The notes beneath the pieces are model-generated. The model searched no databases, was not told the DNA's origin, and saw only the letters and a program-made list of their open reading frames with translations. This document shows positions 48,905 through 62,755 of a stretch of 64,000 bases of DNA, piece after piece. Every line of letters begins with the position of its first letter. The first letter of the stretch is position 1. The position numbers and the translations under genes are program-made. This DNA comes from Archilochus colubris (lineage: Eukaryota; Chordata; Aves; Apodiformes; Trochilidae): NCBI GenBank assembly GCA_023079485.1, contig CM041084.1:10972609-11036608 (forward strand), read 5' to 3'.

Positions 48905-48988
48905 AATTGTCCTCATCCTCCATGGTGGTTGTGCCAGGACTCAGGTACTTGAAGGGTGCTATGAAGGTTGACAATATGCTTACTTTTT
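48902..48988 (-). CDS. ADARB2: ADARB2 exon 2 (short N-terminal exon)
   Basis: Short coding exon of ADARB2 encoding 28 whole codons plus two split ones. It reads [18 protein letters not shown] followed by an acidic [10 protein letters not shown]. This matches the segment that follows the arginine-rich start of vertebrate ADARB2. The last base (A) joins GT of exon 3 to make serine, giving [18 protein letters not shown] across the junction, as in ADARB2 orthologues. The acceptor lies after a pyrimidine tract of about 26 nt that ends in ctttcag (AG at 48990-48989). The donor is gtaagc (GT at 48901-48900). The exon is phase 1 at both ends, so skipping it would keep the frame. No catalytic or RNA-binding domain is here; it is probably a flexible tether between the basic start and dsRBD1. 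The identification rests on the short match plus exact splice phase with exon 3. Confidence 0.93.
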
Positions 48989-49016
48989 CTGAAAGAAAAA
49001 AGAAGAAAAAAAAAAG
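48989..49016 (-). promoter_or_regulatory. Polypyrimidine tract and 3' splice site of exon 2
   Basis: Read on the minus strand, an almost pure C/T run of about 26 nt leads directly into cag at the exon border. This is a strong U2-type acceptor and fixes the exon start at 48988. Confidence 0.85.
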
Positions 49017-52000
49017 AGATGTATAAACCCAGCATTTTGTCAGTGCCTTCTGATCTACTCCAAACTTTTTCTCAGGTGAAACCATCTCATTTTGTATATT
49101 TCCTGACTCTACAGCCCCATCAAAATTCACAAAACTACAACACATTTATTACAGCTGGCACATGTAAATACCAAGTGCGTGTCCTCTCTGCTTTCTGCCC
49201 CTGTGTTGTGCCCCTTGGCCATGCTTCCCAGCAATGATGCTGGAGCACTGCAGAGCTGAGAATGGAGGATGCTTGAGCTGGTCCATCTGGGAATGAGGGA
49301 GGAGGGTGGGAGCTGGAGACAATCAGTCTTTGGAGAAGGAATATGGGAACTTCTCTGATGGATGAGACTATCAGCTCACCTCCCCTTGCTTCCCTCTTCC
49401 TAAGAGGGGCTGAATCAGAATTCTCAGAGAAAGCTCAAGTGTTGATAACACAAGAGACTAAAACTGCTTCTAATTATTCCAGAAATCGTTGATTTAAACT
49501 TGGAAAACCTTTACAGTGTGCACACTAAGCTATTACCCAAACAGTAAGAACATTATTCAAATCCTTCTCATTCACATTTGTATTAAGTATAATTCCTGCT
49601 ACCTGCAGTTTCTGTTCATCCTGTGGAAAGCAGATGGCACAGATATTTACTTCCAGTGTCACAATCAGCCTCTGCACTGAATGCTAGGACAGATTCAGTA
49701 AAATGAGAATGAATACTGATTTATACTAGCTCAAATCTGCCTCAGCATTTAGCTACAGTGAAAGCTTCTGTTGACACAAGGACTAGAAACAGGGATATAC
49801 TGAAGATACCTGTTTATTTAGTTAACTAGTTTATTTAGTTTGTTGTTTGGTTTGTTTAGGCTGAATTCCTCCTGACAAACTAGGGGTACATTGCTGGGGA
49901 CTACAGTAGCAGAGTGTCTACATTAGCAGAAGAAATCTAAACACACATTACAAAGGTGATTCACAGCTTTGAAGGAGATAAAGTACAAATCTCCTTAGGA
50001 AACCCTGTTAGGTGGAAATGCTCTGTGTCCTGCACATTGTGAACACTCCTGGGCCTTCATGTTGTGGCAGGAGCATCAAAACCAAACCAAGAATGTTTTC
50101 TTTCCAGTAACACAGGAAAAATTATTTCCACAGAGACTTATTGCTGAAAAATTATTCCTCTGAATTTCCTTAGACTACCTGGCTGCTAATCTACAACCAT
50201 CTGGAAAGTATTCCATCTGAAGAGCTCTTAAATTTTTTCAGCAGGACATCTGTTAGCTTTTTGGCTTGGTTCTTCCTACATTTGCAAATAATCCTTGCTC
50301 TTCTTTAAGACTGTTGTCAGAATCCATCAAAAATGACTGCAGATGTTTGCCCTTAGCTAGGTGACACTACAGCTCAGCTCCATTATGAAAAAGCACAGTA
50401 AAAGCTGACTGCTCTTTGTTAAGGAAATACAATAAACGAAATAAAAGATTACCTGAAGAAAACCTTTTCCCATCCAGAAACTTTTCAGCCCAGACTAATA
50501 TATAATTAGAGCACAAATTAGCCTCCTTGAATTGCAGTTTCATTAAGGGATTGTAGTGATGCCATGAACCAAAAGACTGAAGCTATTTGTGGATGCTTTA
50601 GCCAGAAGATTTTCCTAAGTGAATACTTTGACACTTTTTGCTGAGGCGCTGCTGGCTGAGAAGTGTGGTGTCTGAGTGACACCATCCCAGTGTGTGTGAG
50701 ACTGTTAAGCTGTGATCAAGATAAAGGCTGTTATCCACTCCTGACTCTGACACCAGAATTTTTTTGATTAAAGTGAAAAATGCCAGGATTTTGGAACCTA
50801 ACCCAAAGGCTACATTTGGTTAGGAGGAATACTTCAGATGATAGATAGGACCAGGGCAGTCTTTGCCTTCAAGACCATTAAAGACTGTTTTGTCTGTACA
50901 CCAAGACACAGTGATCTGAGGTGTGCCCTGCCTGTGCCTGCCTGTCAGACCTCCAGAACTGGCCCTCAAGACACTAAATGTCATACACAAACTTACAGCT
51001 TCTTTGCTGAGATAATATTACATCTCATAGATAAGTAACCCACTAACCAAGCTGTGAGGACTTGTGCTTTCTTGTGTAGGTTGCTAGTTCTTGCTCCTAC
51101 CATCAAAAAGCAAGCCTGTGTAGTTTTATACTATGCTATTATTAGATAAAGGAGTATTCTATGACTTATCTTTCACCTCAACCAATTTTCTGGTGAGATG
51201 AGTGAGATTTACAGTGTGTGTTTATATTATACATTATACATTATACAAAATATATACATATGTAGATACATTATAAAAATATTTCCCATTTTTGCCTTAA
51301 GAGATCCTTGAACCATCTTAAGCTTCTGTTATTACTGTTTCCTGCCTGACCTCAAAGACCTTGTTGCTGTCTTTGCTTTGTGTGCAGAGCAACGGGGTGG
51401 CCTCTAAAATTTACTAGACCCTTAGAGAAACAATGGGTGGGTTCATGTCAGCCAAACTCAGGCAGGACCTAATAACAGGATATCCTTCAAAAAAAAAAAA
51501 AAAGAGAATAAAGATTTTAATTTAGCATTTCAATCCATTGGTTGAACAATGGAAGATTTAATGCGTCTCTGGCATAAGGAGGAAGGCAGGTTTTTTGAGT
51601 GAGTGGTAAGAGCAGAAGTGCAATAGTATGCATGTAGCACAGGTGAATTATGGAGCCTATGAAGGAGGGGAAGATAGATAACAGGATAATTAAATGTAGG
51701 TGTTTACAGGGAAATAATCTGCCTAGATATAAAACTACCAGCAGTTTGATAAAATCTTATGAATAAGAGCATAGGACATGGCTGGATAAGAAAAAGCCAT
51801 ACAAAAAAATACCTTTAAAGCCTCTTTTTCTCTCATTCTCTTCTCCTATGATTTTTTTCTTATCTTTCAAAAAGAAGCAATGACAGGTAGCTCACAATTA
51901 GAGCAGCTATTTTTACTGTATAATTGTAAATGTTCTCTGTATTTGTCTGACAAAATTATTTTTTGATGCTAGGAGAGGGTACAAGGGAAGAAAACAAGAC

Positions 52001-52874
52001 ATTTCAAAAGCTCATTTCTCCAGAAAGGCAGAATACATAACCCTACATTTATGAGAACCAATACAAGGAGCTATTACTGCTTGCATTACAATCATACCAA
52101 AAGCCTTCAATGACATGAAGGAGTAATTTTATGAGGGCCTACATGGACACAAAAGAGGCTGTATTTACAATGGAAATTGAGAGACAAAGAGCAGGTATAG
52201 TGGGATTTATTTCTAGCCACCTTGGAACACTAATGCAAGATGATAGCAGCATATTTTGTAAAGTATCCACCATAAAAATATCCTTCCAAGTGACACCAAG
52301 TAGAACTCTGCTCCAGCACCCTAAGCACAAAAATCACCTTTTCTCCTGATGTGAAGCTCTTTGTAAGAAGAAATCTCAGTCTCCTCTGTTTTGAGATGGA
52401 GAAAGATTTCAGTTCATCCTCTTAAGTATCTATTTTCCAACCACAGCAAACACTTAAAAAAGAATAATGAACACTGTTTTCACAGGAGCTGTACAAGTAA
52501 TTTAAAGAGCAGGATATGTTTTGCATGAAAAACAAAAAATGATTTAGTTCAAATGATTCAACAAAGCTTGGCATACGAGGAAGCCAAACTTCCACTAAAA
52601 TCTGCTCTTTTCTTGATGTTGCTCTTGCCGAGCGGATGCAGTCAGAAGAGTGGTCACAGGTCCTGTAAATACCCTTTTATTGTGAAGACAAGAACACACA
52701 TATACAGCTATAAACAGCATTCTTACGCTTCGTAGCTATCAGTATTTAAAGGGCAGCAGACAATACAGCTTGATCATCAGATGTACGGAAGTTCTTTCAC
52801 TCTCAATCACACGAATAAAATCAATGGGAACAGCAGGAGCTCAACACTTTCAAAAATCAGGCCTTATACATGTT

Positions 52875-53250
52875 GGACAAATTGTTTAGCTTTAAGAAGA
52901 GCAGACTGAGTGGGGTCATAACAACAGTCTTCAAGCACATAAAAAGCTGCTGCATAGAAGAAAGGAGCAGACTGTATTCCATGTGCATTAACACAACTAG
53001 AAGTGATGGACTTAAATTGCACCAAGGAAAATTCACTTTAAACATTAAAACCTCTTCCTAACAGCAAGGATAGTGCAGCACTGGAATAGACTGTCTAGTT
53101 GGGAGGCTGAGGAGGCACTGGTGTTGCAGGGCTGTAGGAATACAGTTGGCATCTGCAGGGTGTTGCACCTGCCCTTGACCCATCCCTCAGAGTCTCTTCT
53201 ATCCCTGTGGACCCCATCAGAAAATCTTGTCCCAACCCTGAGATTACACA
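52875..53250 (+). mobile_element. Old CR1/L3-like LINE fragment
   Basis: The order of segments is that of the CR1 3' region: 'agcagactgagtggggtcat', 'acagtcttcaagcacataaa', 'agaaaggagcagactgtatt', 'agaagtgatggacttaaatt', 'aacattaaaacctcttccta', 'gcactggaatagactgtcta'. The copy is more diverged than the others and lacks a clean 3' end. It probably comes from an older subfamily. Confidence 0.75.
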
Positions 53251-53272
53251 GCACGCTCTAGGTCAAACATGA

Positions 53273-53329
53273 AAAAGAGTAGTATGTAGATAGAAAGAGA
53301 TGTAGATGAAAAGAGTAGTATGTTGATAT
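53273..53329. repeat. Imperfect tandem duplication, 36-bp offset
   Basis: aaaagagtagtatgtagata at 53273 recurs as aaaagagtagtatgttgata at 53309. Confidence 0.7.
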
Positions 53330-56300
53330 CAGGCATGCTCTTTTGTTTGGCAGCTAATAAGCACTATTAATAATTGTTTTTTTAAAATGCAACTTCTGAA
53401 CACGAGAAGAATTAAACAGATAGCTACCAGTGGTTTGCCAGATCAACATTAGGAATATTTTACTGAAGTAGTTTCATTCCCATATTCTAATTGATTACCA
53501 TAAGCTGCCTTATTTGTCAGAGGTTTCTTTAATAGTATTCTTTTAAAAACACAATGTGGACATGATGAAACAGCCCTAAGTGCTTAGTTTGGTTTGCATG
53601 GAATATGAAATTACTCAGGAAGGGTCAGTTTGGATACATTAATGTAAACTCAGTTGCAAAACCTCCTGAAATAAACTTCAAAAATATATAACTTAAGCAG
53701 TATTTGTAGCTACTCAGATAGCTATATATGTACAGCTGTGTTAGCATTGATTTAGTTTGAATGGGGGAAATACAGAGAGAGAAGAGAGCCTGCCCATCAG
53801 GAGATGATTTCCTATCTTTCTTCTCATATCTTAGTTCATGCTTTGTGACAGTGATTGACAGGACGAGAGGATTCTTCACACAAAAGAAAAATATGGCAAA
53901 CTTGTGCAGAGGGCAGCAATGTCTTTAAACTTCAGCACCTACTGAGAAGGGCTCACAACCTACCGAATTATGGCATGTAGAGCATCCATGCTGCATCACT
54001 GAGCTTGAGCAGCCAGTTCCCAGACAGGGATTTACTTGCCTGTTGTCAGAACCAGCCTTTACAGCTGACTTCAAGAACCAGTCACTGAATCACGAGTTAA
54101 TAGATGTGCATGGCTACAGTGGCATTGCCCAAGCTTTTTTATTTCACAGGCAAGAGGGAAGGTTCTTTGTGCTGCTCTTTTGCACCTACTCTGACAGAGC
54201 TGTGCTGGGGTGAATGACCACCCTGGTACCACAGGGGCTGGGAGGACCATCTCTGTCCAGCCCTTCTGACAATGTTAAAGACAAGGAAAGTTGCACTAAA
54301 CATCTCCAGGGGACTTATGTTTCTTTGCAGACATGGCAGCAGTTTTGCCATGGTTGTATGCCTGGTGTAGGAGCTGCTGTTTGGTGCCTTGCATTTCACA
54401 GGATAAATTCAAGCCTGCATATGTTTGCAAGGGTCTATTAACACATGCTCATTCCTCCTAGGTTTGCATTTTTTTCCATCACTCCTACACTGCAAGGCCT
54501 AAAAGTGAAACCTTCCTGGCATCATGAGCCCCTGAGAGCCATTGCTCAATGCAATGGGAGCAGCACATCCAACTGAGCAGCCCAAGAAGGGAAAAAAAGA
54601 GCATGGGTACCAGAGGCTATGAAAGGGTTAAAATATCTGGGACTGTTCCTGTCTGCAGATCTGCTGCTTGGCACCCTTGAGAGTGTAGCCTCTGGGCTGG
54701 ACAGTTACTAAAGATCTGCTTTTTATAATTGGTTTTCAATCCAAGGCATTTGCACTGATATCCTACCATGGCTCACATGGGAACAGTAAAGAAAGATTCT
54801 CTTGGAGGTAGCAGAGGAATGTGCTAAGAGAAAAGCAGAAAAACCTCCCAGATGAGTAAGATTTTTGCCTGGAATATTTTTCTTAAAATCAGGATAACAA
54901 GGGAATACTCAGATTTAGGAACTGATGTTCTTAAAGGAAAAAAGTATTCAGCATTACTGTTTTTGCTTTCTGTTTCAGAGGGAACTGAAATGAAAATGTA
55001 CAATATAAGAACATGTTTTATTCCTGTCTGATAACCAAAAGGAAGACAAAACTAGGGAACATCTGGATAGTCAGCATGTCAGGAGAAAGCTTTCAGCTAC
55101 ACAAGGCAGACAGTGCCTTGCATTAGAAGTCAGAGGTGGAAACTCAGAGATATGAAATCTTCCTGTGAAACAAGGCAACAAGCTGTTCAGTATGATGCAG
55201 CTCTCAGGCACAAAAGCACCTGCCCCTGCGCCTTGTCTGGAAGTTGATCATGGCCTACCAGGTGCAGGGGGCTGCTGAAAATAGATCTGCTTGGTGCCTT
55301 TATCATTTATTTATCTAGTTCATGGGGCACAGAATAGTCTTCTACTTTATTGTTGTTCGGTGCTTAGCAAAATAGTATGCTTGTGCAATATGAAAGCTCT
55401 GAAATGCCATTATATTAAATAGCAATAACAGTTTATAGTATTATGATACTGCAGAGAACATTGAATGTGAAACATGGGTTAGCTCAGGGGGCTGGCAACT
55501 GGACCAATCCTTCACCATCTCCAGTTCTGGCTGTTTACTGACCCAGAACTACTCCCCTTAGAAAGCTGTTGGGGAAACTATGTGAAATGTTCTGGCAGTA
55601 ATGATCCAAATCCTAGCAGGCAGCTGCAGGTTCATGCCCTGTGCTCTGGCTTCTCTGCAGCCCTGCATCCCATCAGGATCTTCTCACACTGCCATGCTCA
55701 TTTTCTCTGAGGTCAAAGTAACTTCTAGTTTATCACTTAGGAAACAGAAAGCACCAGTAATAAAGTCACATATATGATTTGTACAGATCAGTCCAATATG
55801 ATTTGAGATACCACAGAGATCCTCTGGGATATGTTTAATTGATCATGGCATGGGCCTTAGCTAATGCATGCAGCATTTGGGACATTATTCTTTCCACAGT
55901 GGCATGGTCTGCATCTCTTCTCTCCTTTTTCCTTAATAGAGACAGTGGGTTTCAGATGCAGTTTCACTTTATGAATATATTGAGGCATTTCAGCAGACAA
56001 ATCTCAGGGGCTGTACTTCATTGCTCCACAACAACCCACTCCTTACTCCTTTACCATGAAAGACCATTTACAGAATGAAATTCTGTAAAATTTATTTACA
56101 GTTGTGAAATATTAGTTTCTTATTACTTCTAGTAAAGAGCAAAGTAAGTAAAAACACAAGGTGGTTTATGGATTTTTTATAAGAAAGGCAATGTGTATGA
56201 GTGTTGTTCTCTATTAGATTTTGCAGAAATCAATCTGAAAACTAGTTCAGCCTAGTCAAATTAGATCTAAAACTATTTAATTTTGTTACAAGAGTGTTCT

Positions 56301-59300
56301 TCTCTCCCGATGCCTTCCTTGAGGACATATAGAGATAAAATCTCTTGAGTTATTATCAGTTTATGTGCATCTTTATCTGCCTGTGGAGTGCACTAAATTA
56401 GGTATTTTCTGAGTGATCTGGCTGTGGCCTGGAGACGGCAGTTTAAAAGTCACATTTTTGCAAGTTTCTTATGCTATTTGAGCATTCATTTTGGAAAAAT
56501 TTTTATTTTGCATTCTATTAACTGTGACAGGATTTTTTTCTCCCTCTATTTTCCTCTCTTATTTGGGGCTGTCATGGCTTTAAAAAACATGGGAAGTACA
56601 GGAGAGAATAATTGCATAAAAACCATCAGTGCTCAGCTCTTTGTGCTGAGGTCTTGCAATGGAGACCATAAAAATGGCCAGTGGATTTATTGAGCATATA
56701 ATAAATCTGCTTGATTAACAGTATCTATGACTATTTGAATACATGCCAGCTGTATATCAGACAGTATTATCAAAGAGCATCTGTTTACACATTTAAAGCA
56801 AACTGAAAGGTCACATGGGAAAATAGTTTGGCCCGTATTAAGGTGAACAGCCTCATTTCAATAGGCTGTGTCTAAGTACAAGTCTGCACTGTTTAAGTTA
56901 GCTAAATAGGGGCAGAAAACTACATGATGATGCTCAATTTGTCTTAAAAGAGGTTTGCTGATCCCTGATTTAAACATGTTAACTGAATTATGGTCATGCA
57001 AAACATGAGTGGTCAGAGTACCAAAGTTAGCAAAGGTATTTAAAAGGACTTCTGAAACCAGCGGGGCTGAGGTCTAGAGAGACAAAGTAGTTGCCTGTGA
57101 CCTGCATCTCATGAACATGCATGCAGGACATAGATTATTCAAAGCTCTTTGCTGCACTACCTGATTTTGAAAGGTTTTGCCTCTCAGAATGTGCTACTTC
57201 CTTTTACTGGACACCTGGACTTGGACTAAAACACTAGCGTGTAGATCCCCAAAGTTAAGAGAGGCTATTTACACCCTACCTTGGGTTTTCATATTTCCAG
57301 GCAGTCTTGACCTGTGTTCTGCTGGGTGTTATCAGTGGCTGTCAGTGGACCCAATGGTGCCAAGGGACATGTCCTGCTTCCCTGAGCAATGCAGGTCCAG
57401 CAGAAGGCTCTGTCTGTTCAACAACAGATGTTGTTGAAATGGTTTCACTCCTTGATCTTCATATAGGCTTGGGTAAAGAACTGGTTTGCATGTTACAGAA
57501 GGAGGGATCAGGACTTGTTTGTGTCATAGAGCTCATGCTGAGGGCACTCAAAAAATGCAAACATTAGGAGTTATTGTACATGGAAGAACTATAAGAAAAT
57601 CTTTGTTTAGGTGTAGTGTGGATGAACAGCTAAGTATTTCTTTTGCAGTTTACAAGATGATAGTTTCACTGTATAATGTGTGGATCACCTAATGTGGGCA
57701 TAATGATGTGCTTCACCTCAACGTGAACTGCTCTTTTAGTTCTAAGGCACCATTCTCCAAAATGCAGTAATGCCTTTAAATGAACATACAGATACATCTG
57801 TTCATCTCCTCTCCATAACTGATGAAAGGACCAGTGTGAGATGGCCCCAGCTGAGGGCAGACACTGCCATGAGTCTGTCAGCACTCCCCTTTGGGCTGTA
57901 ACCCCCTCCTCCCCAAAATGAATACCTGCTTAAACGTTATGAATAGCCTGCATCACAAAGGTCCAGTCAGCAATTAGTCAGGAAAGGCTTTGTTTAATCT
58001 GCTCTCTGTTCATCTACTATAAGCCAGCCAAGTATGACCTTTTTTGTATTTCCATAATACTGCATACTTAACCTGAATCCTGCCCTGATTTATCCTTTGT
58101 AACATGGAGCAGCCTTGTGTTAACAAATCTGTCTCTAAGCAGAAAGTTAAAGGCACTACCATTATATTTAGGAATACTTTTACTGAGATACCTCTGTTAT
58201 TGAGAGCAAACAATTAGCTCCAGGTGATATAAGAGAGCTGAGATTTACAGGGCTCTCTCAGACAAGATGCTTCTGACATAAGTCAGGTCTGCTAACTGAG
58301 CCAGTTATTTAGGTATTTAGGCACTTAAATTCCCATTTGACCCTATGGAAGCTGAGACAGCTAAAAGGAGTTTGGGGATGCCCTCGGGATGTCTCAGGTG
58401 TTGACGGTATTAGAGAGCCATTTACAACAATGCAACTGCTCCAAGTTCACCTGTTAGGGCATGAGCCTTTACTATTTATTAAGCTTTCCATCACAGCTTG
58501 CAGAGAGTCTGGAAGATTCAAGTTCATCATTGTTACATTGTAATTTTTTTTTTTTTTTTACCTTTTCAGTCTATTCAATCACAGCACAAATGGCTTCAAG
58601 CTCACAGCACAATTAAGAGTTGTGACAAAGGAAAAGTTGGCTAAAGCTTTACAAAGAAGGCTAAGTTTTCAGGGTGATGCAAAGGAAACCTGACACCTGA
58701 CTCCCATCAACAATAGTAATGTGGGCTATGCATCTAACTCTTCCTGCATTGTGCTGACATTGTACCCTTGAATGTTAGTACAGTCCAATAATTCTCCAAA
58801 GATGAGGCAGCTTATTTTCTCTGCCATTGCTGCTTTGCTGGCATTTTTATGGCATTCCCAGAAGTACTACCTGTCAGAGTTAGTACTTCCAAGGATGGCA
58901 TTGCTTTGGGGTGATTGAGGATTGATGTAATTAAAGAGAAGGCAGTCTACTGCTTGCCCATGGGTATTTTATATCAAGCGTTTCACTGCACAGCCACGAT
59001 TGATGCCTTAAATGATGACAAAGTTGGGCTGCTCTGTATGAGCAACAGTGATTTGAACTAGGAGTTCAGGGATGTGAGTCCTGAATTTTAGCCTTAAGAG
59101 CATTCTGAGAATGTTGAAGAAATGGAGCTCTCTAGGAAAACAGCAACTTTTCATGAGCAATTAAATAACATCACTGAAAATTCCTCGAGACCAGTCACAG
59201 AAAGGGACAAGTCCCAGTCACATCCAGGGACAAGAAAGATTCTGATTTGGGAATTATTTGGAAAAGAACAGGAAAAAAGGTGGATACTATTATATCATTG

Positions 59301-59562
59301 AACAAATCCAGTGGTTGCAGTAGTTGTTGTGTTAAATGGGACTATCTGATTCAACCTACACACTCTTTCGTACCTCTCCACATCTAGAGTGGTCCCTGAA
59401 GGCTTTCATTATAGCAGTGAAGACTTAGGCAGTATGGTATATGGGCATTAGAGCACATTAATTTTATCCCAAAGTAAGTATGTGTTAATCCTGTTCTGTA
59501 ACTTGAGCATGTTAAAAACCATGTGAAATATCAAACATATTAGTATCTCAGTGTTTGCCCCC

Positions 59563-59640
59563 TAAAAAAACAAAAAAACCCAACCCCCCCCCCAAAAAAA
59601 AAACAAACCAAAACCAAAAACCAACCCAACAACAAACAAA
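59563..59640. repeat. A/C low-complexity tract
   Basis: About 78 bp made almost only of A and C (caaaaaaaccc, cccccccccc, aaaccaaaaacc). Its complement is a T/G tract. Confidence 0.9.
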
Positions 59641-60281
59641 GGGGTAAAATCCAATGGGAAAACCGCTCTTTAAAACCATAGACAGAGTTTGCTAAGGATA
59701 TTCTGGGAACTTAGCTCTTTGAGCAGAAAGAAGAGGAATCTTCTCTTTCCTGCTAGAATGTCCTTAAACTCCAATTACATTTATAACTTTGCATTAAATT
59801 GAATATGTTATTTTACACAAGCACTTAAAAGTCTACTAAATATCCAATAACAGGTTTCTTTATTCCCTTGTTAGCAGCTGTCAGGATGGCAGGACCTGCT
59901 CAAGAATGAAAGTGATTTAGTGCATTGATTTGCAGTTGGCTCAGCCCTCTGTTCTCAGACAGAACTGATTAGCTTAGCAGGAAAGTGCCATTTACTTTTT
60001 ATCGCGTTTCTTTTCTGCTCATCTCCCCTTGGTGTCTGCCAAGAGGAACAGCAGAACTGTAACCTCCTGAACTTACTTTCTTCAGCTCCAAATTCTTCAG
60101 TTCTGAGGACTGATTTGCTTGGATGGTGCTGCAGCATCAATATACATGCTAGGGTTACTGCTTTGGTATACTGAAAACAAGTCTCAGTGAGATGTTTCAG
60201 GATGTTTCTATAAAAAATTTAACCCCTACTATGACAACCCTGAATGCATCAAAAAGTCCCATCAAACCCAGGATTTTAGTT

Positions 60282-60312
60282 CCTTTTTTTGTTTGTTTTT
60301 TTTTTTTTTTTT
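60282..60312. repeat. Poly(T) tract with G interruptions
   Basis: A run of T interrupted as ttgtttgtttt; a simple repeat of no clear origin. Confidence 0.8.
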
Positions 60313-60654
60313 CACCATTTACTGGAAAAGTTAATAGGATACTAAGGCATAATGTCTAGCTGGGAAGGTTTCTCCTAAATATGTTGCTTTTGCTTAATAG
60401 ATTGACCCTAGGGTATTTCTTGCAGTATGTAACAGTTGGAAAACTGTGTATATTTTTCTGCACCTCTGATCTTCTGTGTGTTGAAGTGGTGGGGAAACTC
60501 TTGATTTACCAGTTAAAAGTAAAGATTTTGTGTAGCAGAGAATGGCTAGCAGCTGCAATAAAAACAGTAGGAGTCATTGAATTAGCAATTTTTTTAACCT
60601 GAAGACCAATTCATGAAAGAAGTTCAGGATTTTTTGGTCAAGTCTCCATAATTT

Positions 60655-60785
60655 TATGGGTCAGAACCTCAGCTGGAGTGAATCTGTGTGACTTTATTGA
60701 AGTCCATGGACATCCATGGAGTCAAACCAGCTGAGGTCAGTAGAATAAGAGTTTTCAAACCAGTGAAGGATCTGATCCCATAAAC
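60655..60785. mobile_element. Old palindromic (MITE-like) repeat
   Basis: Perfect arms CCTCAGCTGG (60667-60676) and CCAGCTGAGG (60727-60736) flank 'agtgaatctgtgtgac...ttgaagtccatgga...catggagtcaaa'. This resembles the amniote palindromic repeat of the form 'cctcagctggtgtaaat...gaagtcaatgga...ccagctgaggatctgg'. The trailing ggatctgatccc fits its end. It is diverged, so it is presumably ancient. Confidence 0.5.
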
Positions 60786-62475
60786 TGATAATGATTATTC
60801 AGTCTTGTTAGTCCCTCACAGTCCTCATGCAAACTGGTAAAAAATTCCACAAAGTCAAAGTTTCTCAGGAGTGTTAGATGCTTCCTAGTGTGTTATTTTC
60901 TGAGAAATAATAAGAAAAAATAGGAATGGGTGGAAGGCTGAAAACCATTTTTCAGAGTTATTTCTGGAAACAAAGATGAAAAGATAAAGAGGGGAGACAG
61001 AATTTGCTTCCTATTTTCTAGCTGCAGTTCACTCTTAATAATATTAATCCTTTTGGACTCTTCACAGTTAGCAGAGATGAAGAGGCTAATCTCTGCCTCT
61101 TCTACACTGGAAGCTCCATTAGTTCTACTAAATAGCTGGTCAGCACCAGAGAAAGAAGTACATATGCATTTACCTCCCTTCTCCTTTGATCTCTGCAAGA
61201 GATTGTAAGACAGCTCCCATTCTCTGTTCTTTAATTTTAAAATGCAAAAGAAAACTGAAACTTTCTTCCCTCTGGTACAGGAAATCCTGGTGAGGGGAGG
61301 GCCCCTTTGCTAGAAAATGTGTAACTCTCACTCTTCAAATGTATCTAACTCCATTAGTCATGTGAATTCACCATCTTTTATTACCTATTACAAGCCATCT
61401 TCCCTCTTTCACAACAAAGGAAATCCTCTTTTCTGGTAAAGCTGCACTGATTCAAAAGCCCACAGAATCATCCATGGCTGATGGACTCCTAAATAGGGAT
61501 GCTCTGATAGAGAAACATGACTACAGACCTCTCCTAAACCACCAGAAAATAAAAACTACCTCTTTATAGGACTTGAACTACTGCATACACAAGCATACCC
61601 ACTGTCAGCAAAACCTTGCTCTTTCAGTGCTCTATACCATTTGTTCAGCTAATGGTAGACTATGGGTTTAATTTTCATATAAGATGACATATTTTCATAT
61701 AAAATGCCTTAAACTCTGTTTATTACGAAGGGAAATTTGTGTGACTGGCTTAGATATAGAGCTAAACATTTGCTCAGGTAAAACCAATGTCATTTGTCTG
61801 GTAATCATCAGACCTCTCACATTTGCTTCCATGAAATGTCCTTCTTGCCTCACATCTAGGTGTTCTTCCTGTGGAAACTCAGACACAGGGTGGTAGAAGA
61901 AGGGAAAATACTGACAGCAGAGAGAAAGCACAACTTGGTGTCAGAAGGGGGAGGAGGCCCATACCTTTAGTTCAATGGCACAGAAATATAGATGAAGGGT
62001 TGTAGAGTATCAGATGCCACAAAAAGGGGCACACAGGTGACAGTCTTCTTAGTAAGTGATCCTTTGATCAAAGTAATCAGTAATAAACACTGAAGATTAA
62101 ACTGTATCCTAAATTCCATCCTTCTCTGGGGATTAGGAAGCTTACTTAGGGTCACTGAAAGGGAGCCCTTTTTTTTAGGAAGCCTTCCTGAGGACTCTGT
62201 CCAAGCCCTGTCTTTCAAACTAGGAGGAAATAGGAGCAAAGAACATGTCTTTAAGGGACAGTGTGACCCAGTTACCACATATAAGCAGAGCAGGGCTGTG
62301 GTGGGCTGGAGGCTGACATATGGCCCTGGGGGAGGCTGAAATAGGTTCTGGACTGTGGGGGGAGCCTGGATGTGCCCACAGGGATCTGACAATCAACAGA
62401 CTGGTTACCAGCACATACTATTCCACTACTATCTATATTTTAATGCTCTTCTATATATATATTTTAAACTAAATT

Positions 62476-62755
62476 AGAATCACAGAATAGTTCAGATTGA
62501 AAGGTAACTTAAAGATCATCTGATTCCAACCCAGAGATACTTTCCACTAAACAAGGTTGCTCAAAGACTCATTAACCTGACCTTGAATACATCCAGGCAG
62601 GGGCATCGACAAACTTACAGGACAACCCGTGTCAGTGTCTCACCACCCTCAGAGTAAATAATTTCTTCCTAATATCTGATCTAAATCTACTCTCTTCTTT
62701 TAGTTTGGAACCATTACCCCTGGTCTTATCATTGCCCTTGTAAAAAGTAGACCAG
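62476..62755 (-). mobile_element. CR1 LINE 3' fragment
   Basis: Minus-strand CR1. The 3' terminus is at the left (agaatcacagaatagttcag), followed by 'aaagatcatctgattccaac', 'acaaggttgctcaaagact', 'ctgaccttgaatacatccag', 'taatttcttcctaatatctg' and 'cattacccctggtcttatca'. It is 5'-truncated and about 280 bp long. Confidence 0.93.

Noticed and set aside
48822..49145. A 107-codon single-exon protein
   Set aside because: Only the middle 28 codons match ADARB2. The flanks (FFFFFF and KQSLFF...) are translated splice tract and intron.
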